Both the position numbers and the translations under genes were made by a program. This document shows, one piece after another, positions 17,166-26,534 of a DNA stretch of 64,000 nt; the stretch's first letter is position 1; each line of letters begins with the position of its first letter. The notes beneath the pieces are model-generated. The model saw only the letters and a list, made by a program, of their open reading frames with translations, did no database searches and was not told the origin of the DNA. The DNA comes from JANXXV01 sp038200305 (GTDB taxonomy: Bacteria; Acidobacteriota; Terriglobia; Bryobacterales; Bryobacteraceae). The DNA lies in NCBI GenBank assembly GCA_038200305.1, contig JBBPYD010000148.1:24187-88186 (forward strand). The letters are read 5' to 3'.

Positions 17166-18934
17166 AACCCCTCACACTTCTGATAGCTCTCGCCTCCATG
17201 CCCCTGCTGGCCCAACACGCTGGGCCAACCACCATGTTTCCGCCGGTCCGCGGCACGCGCGAGATGGTGGCAGCAGCCAATAACCTGGAGGTCGAAGCCG
17301 GATACCGGATCGTGACCGCCGGCGGGAATGCGGTGGATGCGGGCGTCGCAACCGTGCTGACCGCCGCCGTCACTGAGCAGTCTCGCTTCGGACTGGGCGG
17401 TGAGATGCCGCTGCTCATTAAGATGGCTGGCAAGCCGGTGATTGCGATCAGCGGCGTGGGGACGGCGCCCGCAAAGGCGACGGTTGAGTTCTACTCGCAC
17501 CGTGAAATGGAGCCGTGGGAACAGCCCGGCCGCATGCCGCCCATCCCCTCGCAGGGAATCCGGTCGGCGATCTTGCCCGGTGTGTTCGACGGCCTGATTG
17601 TCGCGTTACAGAAATACGGAACCATGACCTTCGCGCAAGTGGCCGCGCCCGCAATCGAATACGCCGGGGGCTTCCCCATCGCGGAGGAGTTCGCCGGCAT
17701 GCTGCGCGGCTATCAACCGATTCTCGAACTCTGGCCTGCATCGAAAGCTTTCTTCTATCCGAATGGAACGGCTCCGGTGCGCGGTGAAATTGTCCGTATG
17801 CCCGCTCTGGCCAAGACGCTACGGGAACTCGCAACCGCGGAGAAGAAGACGCGCGGAAATCGGGCGAAGAAGCTACAGGCGGTCCGTGACCTATTCTATA
17901 AAGGCAGCATCGCCAAACGCGTGGCCGCATTTTCAGAAGCCAATGGCGGCCTGATCGCCTACGATGACTTGAAAAACTTCCACGCCGATATTGACGGCCC
18001 GAAGACGGCTACCTTCCACGGTTTTGAAGTGTACAAGCCCGGATTCTGGACACAAGGCCCCGTGATGCTGGAAATGCTGAACATTCTGGAAGGCATCGAC
18101 TTGAAGGCGATGGGCCACAATTCCGCCGAATATCTGCATACCGTGGTCGAGACTGCCAAACTGGCCTTCGCGGATCGAGACCGTTACTACGGCGATCCGA
18201 AATTCAGCAAGATTCCAGAAGAGACCCTGCTGTCCCGCGATTACGCAACAGAGCGCCGCAAACTGATCGATCCGCAACACGCATCCATGGAACACCGCCC
18301 CGGCACAATGGGACAGCCTTTACCGAAACAGGAGACTACGGACAGCAGCGCCATTGTCAATGACACCACGTGTGTCAACGTGATGGATCGCAATGGCAAC
18401 ATGTTTTCGGCGACCCCGAGCGGTGCGTGGCTGCCATCCGTAATCGCCGGTGATACAGGGATTCCGTTCACCTCACGGCTGCAGTCTTTTGTAATGACGC
18501 CGGGTCACCCGAACCAGCTTGCTCCGGGCAAGCGGCCTCGCGTAACACTCAGCCCGACCATTGTGACTAAGGACGGCAAGCCGTTCCTGGTTATGTCAAC
18601 GCCCGGCGGCGACAATCAGGACCAGGCATTGATCCAGGTCCTGTTAAATATTCTGGTGTTCAATATGTCGCCCCAGGAAGCAGTGGAGGCCCCGCGCTTT
18701 CAGACCGAGCACTTCTACGCGTCCTTCGCCGACCATCAATTCACCCCCGGCCGCCTTAACCTGGAAGGCCGCATCCCGCGAGAGACGGCCGCCAGGCTGA
18801 CCGCACTCGGTCACCGGGTCTCGCTTACGGGCGATTGGAGCAACTCATCCGCGCCAACGGTGATTCTCTCCGCGAACGGTGTCCTGGAAGGCGGCGCCGA
18901 TCCGCGCCGGGCGCGGTTCGTGTTCGGCCGTTAG
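17162..18934 (+). CDS. ggt: Gamma-glutamyltransferase
   Basis: This 590-residue protein is exported (signal MKPLTLLIALASMPLLAQ). The precursor is expected to cleave itself before the nucleophilic Thr in NDTTCVNVMDRNGN; the family usually has TTH, and here the third position is Cys. NAVDAGVATVLTAAV and STPGGDNQDQALIQVLLN are family signatures. It transfers or hydrolyses gamma-glutamyl groups of glutathione and related peptides in the periplasm. It is coupled to the RNA methyltransferase (ATGA overlap) with no functional link evident, and converges with the peptidase gene by a 4-base overlap. Confidence 0.9.
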   Translation: MKPLTLLIALASMPLLAQHAGPTTMFPPVRGTREMVAAANNLEVEAGYRIVTAGGNAVDAGVATVLTAAVTEQSRFGLGGEMPLLIKMAGKPVIAISGVGTAPAKATVEFYSHREMEPWEQPGRMPPIPSQGIRSAILPGVFDGLIVALQKYGTMTFAQVAAPAIEYAGGFPIAEEFAGMLRGYQPILELWPASKAFFYPNGTAPVRGEIVRMPALAKTLRELATAEKKTRGNRAKKLQAVRDLFYKGSIAKRVAAFSEANGGLIAYDDLKNFHADIDGPKTATFHGFEVYKPGFWTQGPVMLEMLNILEGIDLKAMGHNSAEYLHTVVETAKLAFADRDRYYGDPKFSKIPEETLLSRDYATERRKLIDPQHASMEHRPGTMGQPLPKQETTDSSAIVNDTTCVNVMDRNGNMFSATPSGAWLPSVIAGDTGIPFTSRLQSFVMTPGHPNQLAPGKRPRVTLSPTIVTKDGKPFLVMSTPGGDNQDQALIQVLLNILVFNMSPQEAVEAPRFQTEHFYASFADHQFTPGRLNLEGRIPRETAARLTALGHRVSLTGDWSNSSAPTVILSANGVLEGGADPRRARFVFGR

Positions 18935-20598
18935 CGCACCGGTACGATCTTATCCGCCGTGACATTCACCGGATCGATATCGACCGGAATGTCCTTCAGC
19001 TTGCCGATGGCTGCTTGCACTTCCGGACGAAGCTTCCCGAGTCCGGTCAGCATTTTCTTTGCGCCGGAATAGTTTCCGGTGGCCTCGATTATTAATAGAT
19101 CGTGTACCAGATCGCGCACGGCGCCTTTGATCTTCGTGAAGTCCACGTGGAAAGTGCCATCATGACCGGCAACGAATCCTCCCTTGTCCAGCAGATAGTT
19201 GAACTGAAGCGCCATTCCCTTCCCGTGCGCTTCATTGAGCCCAAACCGGAGCGTCCGGAAAGAAGACGCAAGAAAGCTGATGTACAGCTTATTCTCCGAG
19301 GCAGGCAGCAGTTTCTTGTCGAACATATACTGCAGCATGAAGAGGCCCGTGACGTCGGCCTTGGCTTCTTCAATGGCGCTGTAGAGTTCCTTCAATTCCT
19401 GCCTGGGCGTAGTGGCGCGCCCGCCAACCTGAATCTGATGCGGCCCAATGCCGTGGGTCATCTCATGCGCCAGAATGTGAGTGAAGAACGAATCGAAGTT
19501 CAAATCCCCCTGCGCCGATGCAGGTAATATGCGCTTTGAAATTGGAATCAGGGTCGTCTCAAATTTTGCCTCCTGCACATTCTTCAGCATCACGCGCTTG
19601 CTGCCCTTTTCCGCCGTGACCCGTTCGTCGTTCGGCAAATTGTAGGCCGCGGTGCGGACGCCGTGCGCTCCATCACCCGTCGCGATGATTTGATTCACCA
19701 CGCTGATCGGCGAAAGAGCTCCGATCTTTGGATTCCGGTATTTGGCGTCGATTGGCAGATTGTCCTCAATCTCCTGCATGTGACCCGAGAAAAACTTCAG
19801 CTTGTCCGACTCCTTGTCATCACGCAAGTTTACGTACGCCTCATACGAAGCCTTGTAACCGAAGATCTCGTCGTTGTAGGTTTCGTAGGGACCAATGGTG
19901 ATGTCCAGCGGAGCATCCAGATCCATCCAGGCAACGTCGCTCGCATAATAATCGTTCGACAGAAAAGCGTCGGCGCGCGCGTTCAGAAATCGTTTCAGAC
20001 TCGCATTGCCAGTGAGCCCGGCAGCCTCATGCAGCAGCTTCGCCAGCCGTTGCAGATCCACCTCGTATTCCTTGCTATAGGGAACGGCGGTCAACTTCGC
20101 GTTCTGCCTGCGGATCACCGAAAAAAATCCCTCGGCACGCTGCTTCTCTTCTTTTCCAAGCGTCTTCACCCAGGTCTCGAACTCCTGTTTGGTCATGTCT
20201 GCCGGATAGAAATTGGCGCCAGGAAGTTTTTTCGGTGGCACACCCGGGAGGAATGCCGCATGATCGTCCAGCGCCGACCATGGGCTTTTATTCAGCCAGA
20301 AATAGTGCAGGCGCGCCTTGCCCAGCGGCGTGTTGTCCCGCTTGAGCTGATCGTAAAGCTGGTGGTTTCCGCTCCAATACTGGGTCAGGAAAATATCGTC
20401 AATCACGTGCGCAGCCTCAATCAATTTGGCCAGTGCTGCTTTATCGCCGGTCGAAAGTTTCGATGTATCCACTTCGAGCGGCGTTGGGGCATATCGCGCA
20501 CTCATGCGTTCTAGTTCCTTAAGGTCTGGGATGTGGGTGGCAGTCTGGCTCATAAGCAGGGTGGAAGAGATGCAGCAAAGCAACAACGAAGTTCTCAT
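18931..20598 (-). CDS. M49-like zinc metallopeptidase (dipeptidyl-peptidase III type)
   Basis: This 555-residue protein has a signal peptide (MRTSLLLCCISSTLLMS). The zinc site is HEMTH at 378-382, with a second motif EEAKAD at 410-415, matching the order of the M49 motifs HExxGH and EECRAD. The short five-residue HExxH form is known in some bacterial M49 enzymes. It probably removes dipeptides from periplasmic peptides. It is convergent with ggt. Alternative: a related M49-like hydrolase of different specificity. Confidence 0.78.
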   Translation of the reverse strand: MRTSLLLCCISSTLLMSQTATHIPDLKELERMSARYAPTPLEVDTSKLSTGDKAALAKLIEAAHVIDDIFLTQYWSGNHQLYDQLKRDNTPLGKARLHYFWLNKSPWSALDDHAAFLPGVPPKKLPGANFYPADMTKQEFETWVKTLGKEEKQRAEGFFSVIRRQNAKLTAVPYSKEYEVDLQRLAKLLHEAAGLTGNASLKRFLNARADAFLSNDYYASDVAWMDLDAPLDITIGPYETYNDEIFGYKASYEAYVNLRDDKESDKLKFFSGHMQEIEDNLPIDAKYRNPKIGALSPISVVNQIIATGDGAHGVRTAAYNLPNDERVTAEKGSKRVMLKNVQEAKFETTLIPISKRILPASAQGDLNFDSFFTHILAHEMTHGIGPHQIQVGGRATTPRQELKELYSAIEEAKADVTGLFMLQYMFDKKLLPASENKLYISFLASSFRTLRFGLNEAHGKGMALQFNYLLDKGGFVAGHDGTFHVDFTKIKGAVRDLVHDLLIIEATGNYSGAKKMLTGLGKLRPEVQAAIGKLKDIPVDIDPVNVTADKIVPVR

Positions 20599-20681
20599 CC
20601 ATTCCAGTACAGCAGAAAACGCGCTTGCGGCGGGCGCCGTGTCACAAACCCGCTCGCACCAGCGTCCATATCCGGAACCCT

Positions 20682-22316
20682 ATGGCGCTCGAAGAGTATA
20701 AACGCAAACGGAACTTCTCAAAGACCCCGGAGCCAGCCCCGGACAAGGAAAAGGGGGCCATAGAGGCAAAGGAGCCTTGCAGGTACTTCATCCAGCGCCA
20801 TGACGCGACCCGCCTGCATTATGACTTACGGCTTGAGGTAGATGGAGTCCTGAAATCATGGGCTGTGCCGAAAGGCCCATCGCTCGACCCCACCCAAAAG
20901 CGTCTGGCCATGGAGGTGGAAGATCATCCCCTCGGCTACGGCACATTCGAAGGAAACATCCCCGAAGGCAACTACGGCGCAGGCAGCGTCATGCTCTGGG
21001 ACCGCGGCCGCTTTGAAGCGGTTGGTCCCACGCCAGCCAGGGAACAGCTCGCGCATGGAGAGCTGAAATTCGATCTCGAAGGCGAGAAGCTGCATGGTGG
21101 ATTCGCGCTCATCAAAATGAAGCGCACTCAGAAAAACGAATGGCTGCTGATCAAGCACCGTGACGAATCCGCCGTTGACGGCTGGAACATAGAAGACGTG
21201 AATCGCAGCATCTCAACAAAGCGGACCCAGGATGAGATCGCAGCCGATGCACCGCTGGTCAAGAGCACGCCGTCCGGGCGTGCTCCCCTCGCGGGAGCCG
21301 TCCGCGCCGCGATGCCAGAAGAAATCGAACCGATGAAGGCTTTTCTGACGGACTCTCCTCCTGAAGGGACAGGTTGGCTCTATGAAATCAAATGGGATGG
21401 CGTGCGTGCTCTTGGTTATGTAAAAAACGAAAAGCTGAAACTGTATTCGCGGAAGAGCCAGCCCATCACGGCACAGTATCCCGAGTTGGCGGATTTCGCA
21501 AAACACGTAAATGCCGAATCCGCGGTGGTGGACGGCGAAATCGCGGTAGTGGATGAGAATGGGCGTCCGGAGTTTCAACTGCTCCAACCCCGCATCATGG
21601 CGTCTGGGAAAGCGGCTATCGCGGAAGCGGCCGCCGCGGCGCCCGTCACCTATTATTTATTCGATCTGCTCTACTACAACGGATTCGATTTGCGGAAATG
21701 CCCTCTCATCGAGCGCAAGGAACTGCTGAAGTCGATCCTGTCAAACCATCCACGCTTCCGCTACTCGGAACATTTTGAAGATCAGGGAAAGGAGCTGTTG
21801 GCGCAGGCCAGAAAGGCTAGCCTCGAAGGTGTGATTGCCAAAAAAGCCGCCAGCCTCTACGAATCCAAACGCAGTGCCGCGTGGCTCAAGCTGAAGTTGG
21901 TCCAGCAGCAGGAGTTTGTGATTTGTGGTTTCACTAAGAAACTGCGTGACACCTTCGCGTCGCTCATGCTCGGGATTTATCGAGACGGAAAACTCGAGTA
22001 CGCCGGCAACGTTGGAACCGGATTCAATGAAGCGTCGCTGAACGCGATCTATCACAAGCTTCAGCCGCTCATTACCGCGCGCAGTCCGTTCACCACTTAC
22101 AAACTCCCCACCAGCAGAGGCGTCACGTGGGTAAAACCCGAGCTAGTCTGCGAGATCAAATTCGCGCAGTGGACCAAGGATTCGCATCTGCGCGCACCCG
22201 TCTTCCTAGGGCTCCGGCCGGATGCCGATCCAAAGGACTGTGTTCGCGAAGTCGCGGTTCCTTCCGAAACCACCGCGCCTCCGAAGAAGACCGCCCGGCG
22301 CGTCTCAGGCCGGTAA
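20682..22316 (+). CDS. ligD: ATP-dependent DNA ligase with N-terminal phosphoesterase domain (LigD-like, no polymerase)
   Basis: The start chosen is ATG 20682 (MALEEYKRKRNF), giving 544 residues; an open extension exists to 20625. Residues about 30-175 form the 3'-phosphoesterase (PE) domain (FIQRHDATRLHYDLRLE, HPLGYGTFEGNIPEGNYG). The ligase domain follows, with the adenylated Lys in EIKWDGVRAL (K237), EGVIAKK and WLKLKL. The C-terminal part is the OB-fold. The primase-polymerase domain of full LigD is absent and no Ku gene is in the window. Probable role is end repair in non-homologous joining. Confidence 0.9.
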   Translation: MALEEYKRKRNFSKTPEPAPDKEKGAIEAKEPCRYFIQRHDATRLHYDLRLEVDGVLKSWAVPKGPSLDPTQKRLAMEVEDHPLGYGTFEGNIPEGNYGAGSVMLWDRGRFEAVGPTPAREQLAHGELKFDLEGEKLHGGFALIKMKRTQKNEWLLIKHRDESAVDGWNIEDVNRSISTKRTQDEIAADAPLVKSTPSGRAPLAGAVRAAMPEEIEPMKAFLTDSPPEGTGWLYEIKWDGVRALGYVKNEKLKLYSRKSQPITAQYPELADFAKHVNAESAVVDGEIAVVDENGRPEFQLLQPRIMASGKAAIAEAAAAAPVTYYLFDLLYYNGFDLRKCPLIERKELLKSILSNHPRFRYSEHFEDQGKELLAQARKASLEGVIAKKAASLYESKRSAAWLKLKLVQQQEFVICGFTKKLRDTFASLMLGIYRDGKLEYAGNVGTGFNEASLNAIYHKLQPLITARSPFTTYKLPTSRGVTWVKPELVCEIKFAQWTKDSHLRAPVFLGLRPDADPKDCVREVAVPSETTAPPKKTARRVSGR

Positions 22317-22322
22317 CCCGAT

Positions 22323-23651
22323 CTAGAGATTCACTTCAACTACTTCTTCAAAGATCCGCGGGTCAATGGCAATGCCACTCACGCGCAACCGTTCCAGAAT
22401 CTTCGGCGTATGTCCAGAGCCGCGGAAGCTGCCCTGCACTTTTCCCGCTTCGTTCACACCGGTCCGCTCAAACACAAAAATGTCCTGTACATCAATGCGG
22501 TCGTCTTTCACGCCGAGCACTTCCGAAACGTTCATGATCTTGCGGCTTCCATCCTGCAAACGCGAGACCTGCACCACTATTTTCACCGCGCTCGCCAGTT
22601 GCTGCAGAATGACGCGCGTCGGGATCTCCAGGTCTGCCATCAGAATCATGGACTCCAGGCGCGAGAACGCATCCTTCGGATTATTTGCGTGGACCGTCGT
22701 CATGGAACCCTCCACGCCGGTGTTCATCGCCTGCAACATATCCAGTGCTTCGGCGCCGCGGCACTCACCAACGATGATCCTGTCCGGACGCATGCGGAGC
22801 GCCGTTCGGACCAACTGGCGCTGGTTAATGCCACCCTCCTTATTGAGATTGGGCGGACGCGTTTCGAACTTCACCACGTGGCGCTGCTGTAGCTGCAATT
22901 CGGCGGTATCTTCGATAGTGACGATGCGTTCGTCTTCCGGGATGAAGCGGGAGAGCGCGTTCAGCGTAGTGGTCTTACCAGAACCGGTTCCACCCGAGAT
23001 CAAAACCGTCGCCTTTGACTTCACACACGCAGCCAGGAATTTCAACATGCCGGACATGATCGTCTTATTCGCGATCATTTCATCGGAGGTGATGACGTGC
23101 CGGCCGAAACGGCGGATGCTGAGCGAGGGGCCATCCAGTGCCAGCGGAGGAATGATTGCGTTGACGCGGGAACCATCCGGCAGGCGCGCGTCTACAATGG
23201 GCTGCGCTTCGTCAATGCGCCGCCCCACTTGCGAGACGATCTTTTCAATGATGTGGAGCAGATGGTTGTTGTCTTTGAACCGCACCTGGGTCTGAACCAG
23301 TTTGCCGTTCCGCTCGATGTAGACTTTGTCGAACCGGTTGACCAGAATATCGGAAATGGACGGCTCTTTCAGCAACGGCTCCAGAGGTCCGAGTCCGAGC
23401 ACTTCATCCAGAATCTCCTCGATGATTTTGTTCTGCTCGGCCGTGGTCATGGGAACGCGCTCGTCTTCGAGGATGCGCTCGACTACGCGGCCAATTTCCG
23501 CGCGAAGCCGGTCTTTCGGGATCGACGAGACACGCTCCATGTTCAGCGCGCCAATCAGCTTCTTGTGGATCTCGGATTTCAGCTCAAAGTACCGGTCCAG
23601 CGCGCCTGACGATCCGCTCCGGTTTGGTTGTGATCGAAAGTTCGTTCCCAC
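22323..23651 (-). CDS. cpaF: CpaF/TadA-type secretion ATPase
   Basis: This 442-residue hexameric ATPase drives assembly of Tad/Flp-type pili or type II/IV secretion. The N-terminal domain (about 20-170) precedes the Walker A GGTGSGKTTT (220-229), an Asp box (VTIEDTAELQL) and a Walker B region (RPDRIIVGECRGAEALDM). No other tad/cpa gene lies beside it here. It converges on ligD with a 6-base gap. The partner genes are presumably elsewhere in the genome. Confidence 0.92.
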   Translation of the reverse strand: MGTNFRSQPNRSGSSGALDRYFELKSEIHKKLIGALNMERVSSIPKDRLRAEIGRVVERILEDERVPMTTAEQNKIIEEILDEVLGLGPLEPLLKEPSISDILVNRFDKVYIERNGKLVQTQVRFKDNNHLLHIIEKIVSQVGRRIDEAQPIVDARLPDGSRVNAIIPPLALDGPSLSIRRFGRHVITSDEMIANKTIMSGMLKFLAACVKSKATVLISGGTGSGKTTTLNALSRFIPEDERIVTIEDTAELQLQQRHVVKFETRPPNLNKEGGINQRQLVRTALRMRPDRIIVGECRGAEALDMLQAMNTGVEGSMTTVHANNPKDAFSRLESMILMADLEIPTRVILQQLASAVKIVVQVSRLQDGSRKIMNVSEVLGVKDDRIDVQDIFVFERTGVNEAGKVQGSFRGSGHTPKILERLRVSGIAIDPRIFEEVVEVNL

Positions 23652-23680
23652 GGTGTGATTCTAATGTAACGCACGAAACT

Positions 23681-25243
23681 TCAGTCTTTCTTGTGGCCGA
23701 TATCGAGCCCGAACGAGGGGTTATCCCGAGTCCCGCCGATTTTGATGGGAATCACGGAACCTACCCCTTTCTTCCTGAAAAAGGGATCGACGGCTTTCAA
23801 CAAAAATGATTTAAATCCCGTCGTGGTCTCCGACAACTTGGCCTCCATCCGCACCACGCCATGGAAATCAAGAGCTTCGCTTCTCAACCGGTATGTGCCA
23901 TCCAGCCGAACGCTTGCGCCGGGCACCGCGAATGACAACTTGGAGAAAGTGACCAAGCCCTTATTCAACTTGAACCGGCCTTTCAAATTAGAAACAACCC
24001 TCTCCGCATCGCTGTCTTCCGTATCCCCTCTGGCACGGCCGCTCAGTGTGTCCACCTTATCCTGCACTTTCAGATTTGTGAACTTGGCTGCCCCGATGCC
24101 GAACTGGCCATCGAGTTTGAGCTTATCGGCAATATCTTCTTCGCCTGGCGGAATCACTAGTTTTGTGTTGAAGCTCAGCACTCCAGTCATCGGATTTTTA
24201 CTAGATTTAATGGCAAGCCGAAGAATGTCTTGCAGCCTGGCCTGATTCACAACCACGTCCAAAGAAACGGTCTTTCCCTTCACCCCTTCGGTTCCAGTGA
24301 CACCGCCGTTGGCCAGAATCGCCGATTTAAGAAACTGCGCGTGGACTGGCTGCAGCAGAGTATCGCCATCAGTCCCGTCCACAATGGAATGGAATTGCGT
24401 TTTGAGGTGAATGGGATTTCCGGCAATCCGCACTGTGAAGTCCGGCGTATCAGTCTCGCCGTTCACTTCAATCCGGCCCAGCTCACCATTGTATTTGCCG
24501 GTGGAGGAGAGGATGCCAGAGATCCCACGGAATACCGAGAGATCCGCATTCTCGAACTTATATTTGCCGGATACGGGCGTCAAGCCCGGATCGTCACCAC
24601 TCCAAGGCCCGAATTCACCGGTGCTGTGAATATCTCCAGGGGGCTTCGCATTCTTCAGGGTCGCAATAAACTGCATTGGCCCGTCAGTGCCCACGGAATT
24701 TAGCGTGAGCCGGTAAATATCGAACTGCAGTGGATCTTTGCCGGCCTTCTTCGGAAGGATGGTGAGCTTTGTGCCATCGGCAGTAACGCTGTCTACCACG
24801 AACTCGGACGATTTCTCCGCGCTGCCGGATTTCTTTTGCCGGCCGTTTTTGTCATCGCTCTGCCGTGGAGGGATGTGCAATTCCAGTCCGGTCAGCGTCA
24901 GGTTTCGAATATGTTTTGTGGGCCTGAACAGTTGCAGAAATCCAGTCTCGACCGAAAAGCGTTTGATGCTGATCAGGGGTGGGACATCTGTCCGGCCATG
25001 ATGCCGGAGCACGAGATCTTCGCCAGTGGCGCTGAGGTGCGGAAATAATGAGATTTGAAGATCCTTCAGTTCCACGTCGCTCTGATATTTATCTTTTAAA
25101 GCTTTCACCACCCTGCCGCGCGCTATCGGCCCCAGGTGTTGGGCGAATGCGAATAGAAGTACACCGGCTACAAGAAGGATGGCTGCGATGACGGCGAATA
25201 CTCGCACAATTCGAGATTTCGTCGTTCTGCTTTCAATCTGCAT
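23681..25243 (-). CDS. AsmA-family envelope protein
   Basis: This 520-residue protein has one N-terminal helix (about 12-34), then a long periplasmic region. The first part (SDVELKDLQISLFPHLSATG) and the closing part (GTYRLRSEALDFHGVVRME; GGTRDNPSFGLDIG) are typical of AsmA-like proteins, now thought to be lipid-transfer bridges between the two membranes. Repeated beta-strand patterns fill the middle. Substrate cannot be told. It lies 29 bases upstream of cpaF in the same direction, without a clear functional link. Confidence 0.82.
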   Translation of the reverse strand: MQIESRTTKSRIVRVFAVIAAILLVAGVLLFAFAQHLGPIARGRVVKALKDKYQSDVELKDLQISLFPHLSATGEDLVLRHHGRTDVPPLISIKRFSVETGFLQLFRPTKHIRNLTLTGLELHIPPRQSDDKNGRQKKSGSAEKSSEFVVDSVTADGTKLTILPKKAGKDPLQFDIYRLTLNSVGTDGPMQFIATLKNAKPPGDIHSTGEFGPWSGDDPGLTPVSGKYKFENADLSVFRGISGILSSTGKYNGELGRIEVNGETDTPDFTVRIAGNPIHLKTQFHSIVDGTDGDTLLQPVHAQFLKSAILANGGVTGTEGVKGKTVSLDVVVNQARLQDILRLAIKSSKNPMTGVLSFNTKLVIPPGEEDIADKLKLDGQFGIGAAKFTNLKVQDKVDTLSGRARGDTEDSDAERVVSNLKGRFKLNKGLVTFSKLSFAVPGASVRLDGTYRLRSEALDFHGVVRMEAKLSETTTGFKSFLLKAVDPFFRKKGVGSVIPIKIGGTRDNPSFGLDIGHKKD

Positions 25244-25316
25244 AGCTACAGGGAGGCACGTTTAGCGCTAGGTTGAAGTTGTGTAGCACTAGGCTCTACT
25301 TCGATTGTAGCCACAC

Positions 25317-26471
25317 TCAACGAAACAGCAACTGCGCGTAATCGTTCAGATAATGCCGCCAATTGATCCAGGTGTGGCCGCCTTCGGTTTCATGAAAATC
25401 GTTCTTGATGCCGTGAGTATTCAAGACTTGTTTCAAGTTATTCGCGCTGGCGTTCACCAACGTATCTTTCGCTCCAACACCGATCCAGAAGAGCTTCACC
25501 ATCTTGTTGGTCTCCTCGGGATTTGCGAAAAACTGAACATTCTGCGTTTCGAAGTCCGCCGTCGCCTGCGGATTCACGCCGGCGCTCCAGACGCCGATGT
25601 AAGCAAACCGGTCCAGGCTTCTCGGAGCGATCCTGAGTGTCTGGCCTCCGCCCATCGACAAACCGGCGATGGCCCGGCTCTCCCGGCCGGCCGCCACATG
25701 AAAGTTTTTCTCCACGTAGGGGATTATGTTCTTCACCAACTCCTGCGTGAACAGGTCCTGAGCCGCCGCCACGGGTGCCGTACGGGCCGATCGGGGCATA
25801 CTCCCGTTGGGCATCACCACGATCATCGGCTTGGCCTTCTTCGCCGCTAACAGATTGTCCATAATGAAACCGGCGCGGCCAATCGTACTCCAGCCGGCAT
25901 CGTCGTCGCCGCTACCGTGCAGCAAGTACAGAACCGGGTATTTCGTATTGCTGCTTTCATAGCCGGGAGGCGTGTAGATATGCATGCTGCGGGTTGTGTC
26001 CAGCGCATTCGATTCGTACCAAACCGTCCGCACCTCGCCATGCGGAACGGGCTTGAGATCTTCAAATGCGGCTTCCTCGCCCGGCACCTCAAACATGTTG
26101 TCCAGGCTGGTGAGACCCTGTTTAATCATGGGGTTTTTCGGATCGATGGTGCGCACGCCGTCCACCGTAAACACATAGCTGTAGAAATCCGGCACGAGCG
26201 GTCCGGCCGTTATCGACCACACGCCCTTGTCGTCCTTTTCCAGTTTCCCTCCGGTTCCCCGTCCCTGTGCGATCCAATCGCCACTGACGCTGATTTCACT
26301 TGCTTTCGGAGCGTAGATTCGGAATGTCACTCGATTATCAGGCAGCACTTCCGGGGACTTCAGCGTGTCGTTCGGAGTGGGCTCCCGCCGGGGCGGCTGA
26401 GCGGCTGCACTCGCCAAAAACAGCAAACCGGCTGTAACCGCCGCCAAGCCCAAGCTTTTCTGCTGAACCAT
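25317..26471 (-). CDS. Secreted esterase with N-terminal CBM48/E-set domain (enterochelin-esterase-like)
   Basis: This 384-residue protein has a signal peptide (about 1-24), an immunoglobulin-like CBM48/E-set domain (about 40-130, VTFRIYAPKASEISVSGDW) and an alpha/beta hydrolase of the carbohydrate-esterase family 1 type. The oxyanion/Ser region is YLLHGSGDD and AGLSMGG, with nucleophile S272; the likely catalytic His lies in EGGHTWINW. Such enzymes cut ester links in plant polysaccharides or siderophores. It stands alone; the 73 bases before the AsmA gene hold nothing recognised. Confidence 0.85.
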   Translation of the reverse strand: MVQQKSLGLAAVTAGLLFLASAAAQPPRREPTPNDTLKSPEVLPDNRVTFRIYAPKASEISVSGDWIAQGRGTGGKLEKDDKGVWSITAGPLVPDFYSYVFTVDGVRTIDPKNPMIKQGLTSLDNMFEVPGEEAAFEDLKPVPHGEVRTVWYESNALDTTRSMHIYTPPGYESSNTKYPVLYLLHGSGDDDAGWSTIGRAGFIMDNLLAAKKAKPMIVVMPNGSMPRSARTAPVAAAQDLFTQELVKNIIPYVEKNFHVAAGRESRAIAGLSMGGGQTLRIAPRSLDRFAYIGVWSAGVNPQATADFETQNVQFFANPEETNKMVKLFWIGVGAKDTLVNASANNLKQVLNTHGIKNDFHETEGGHTWINWRHYLNDYAQLLFR

Positions 26472-26534
26472 AAACCGTCCTCTCAGATCTCCAGTAGAAA
26501 ATCCGATTTTCAGCAGTTAGCATACACCAGCGGC

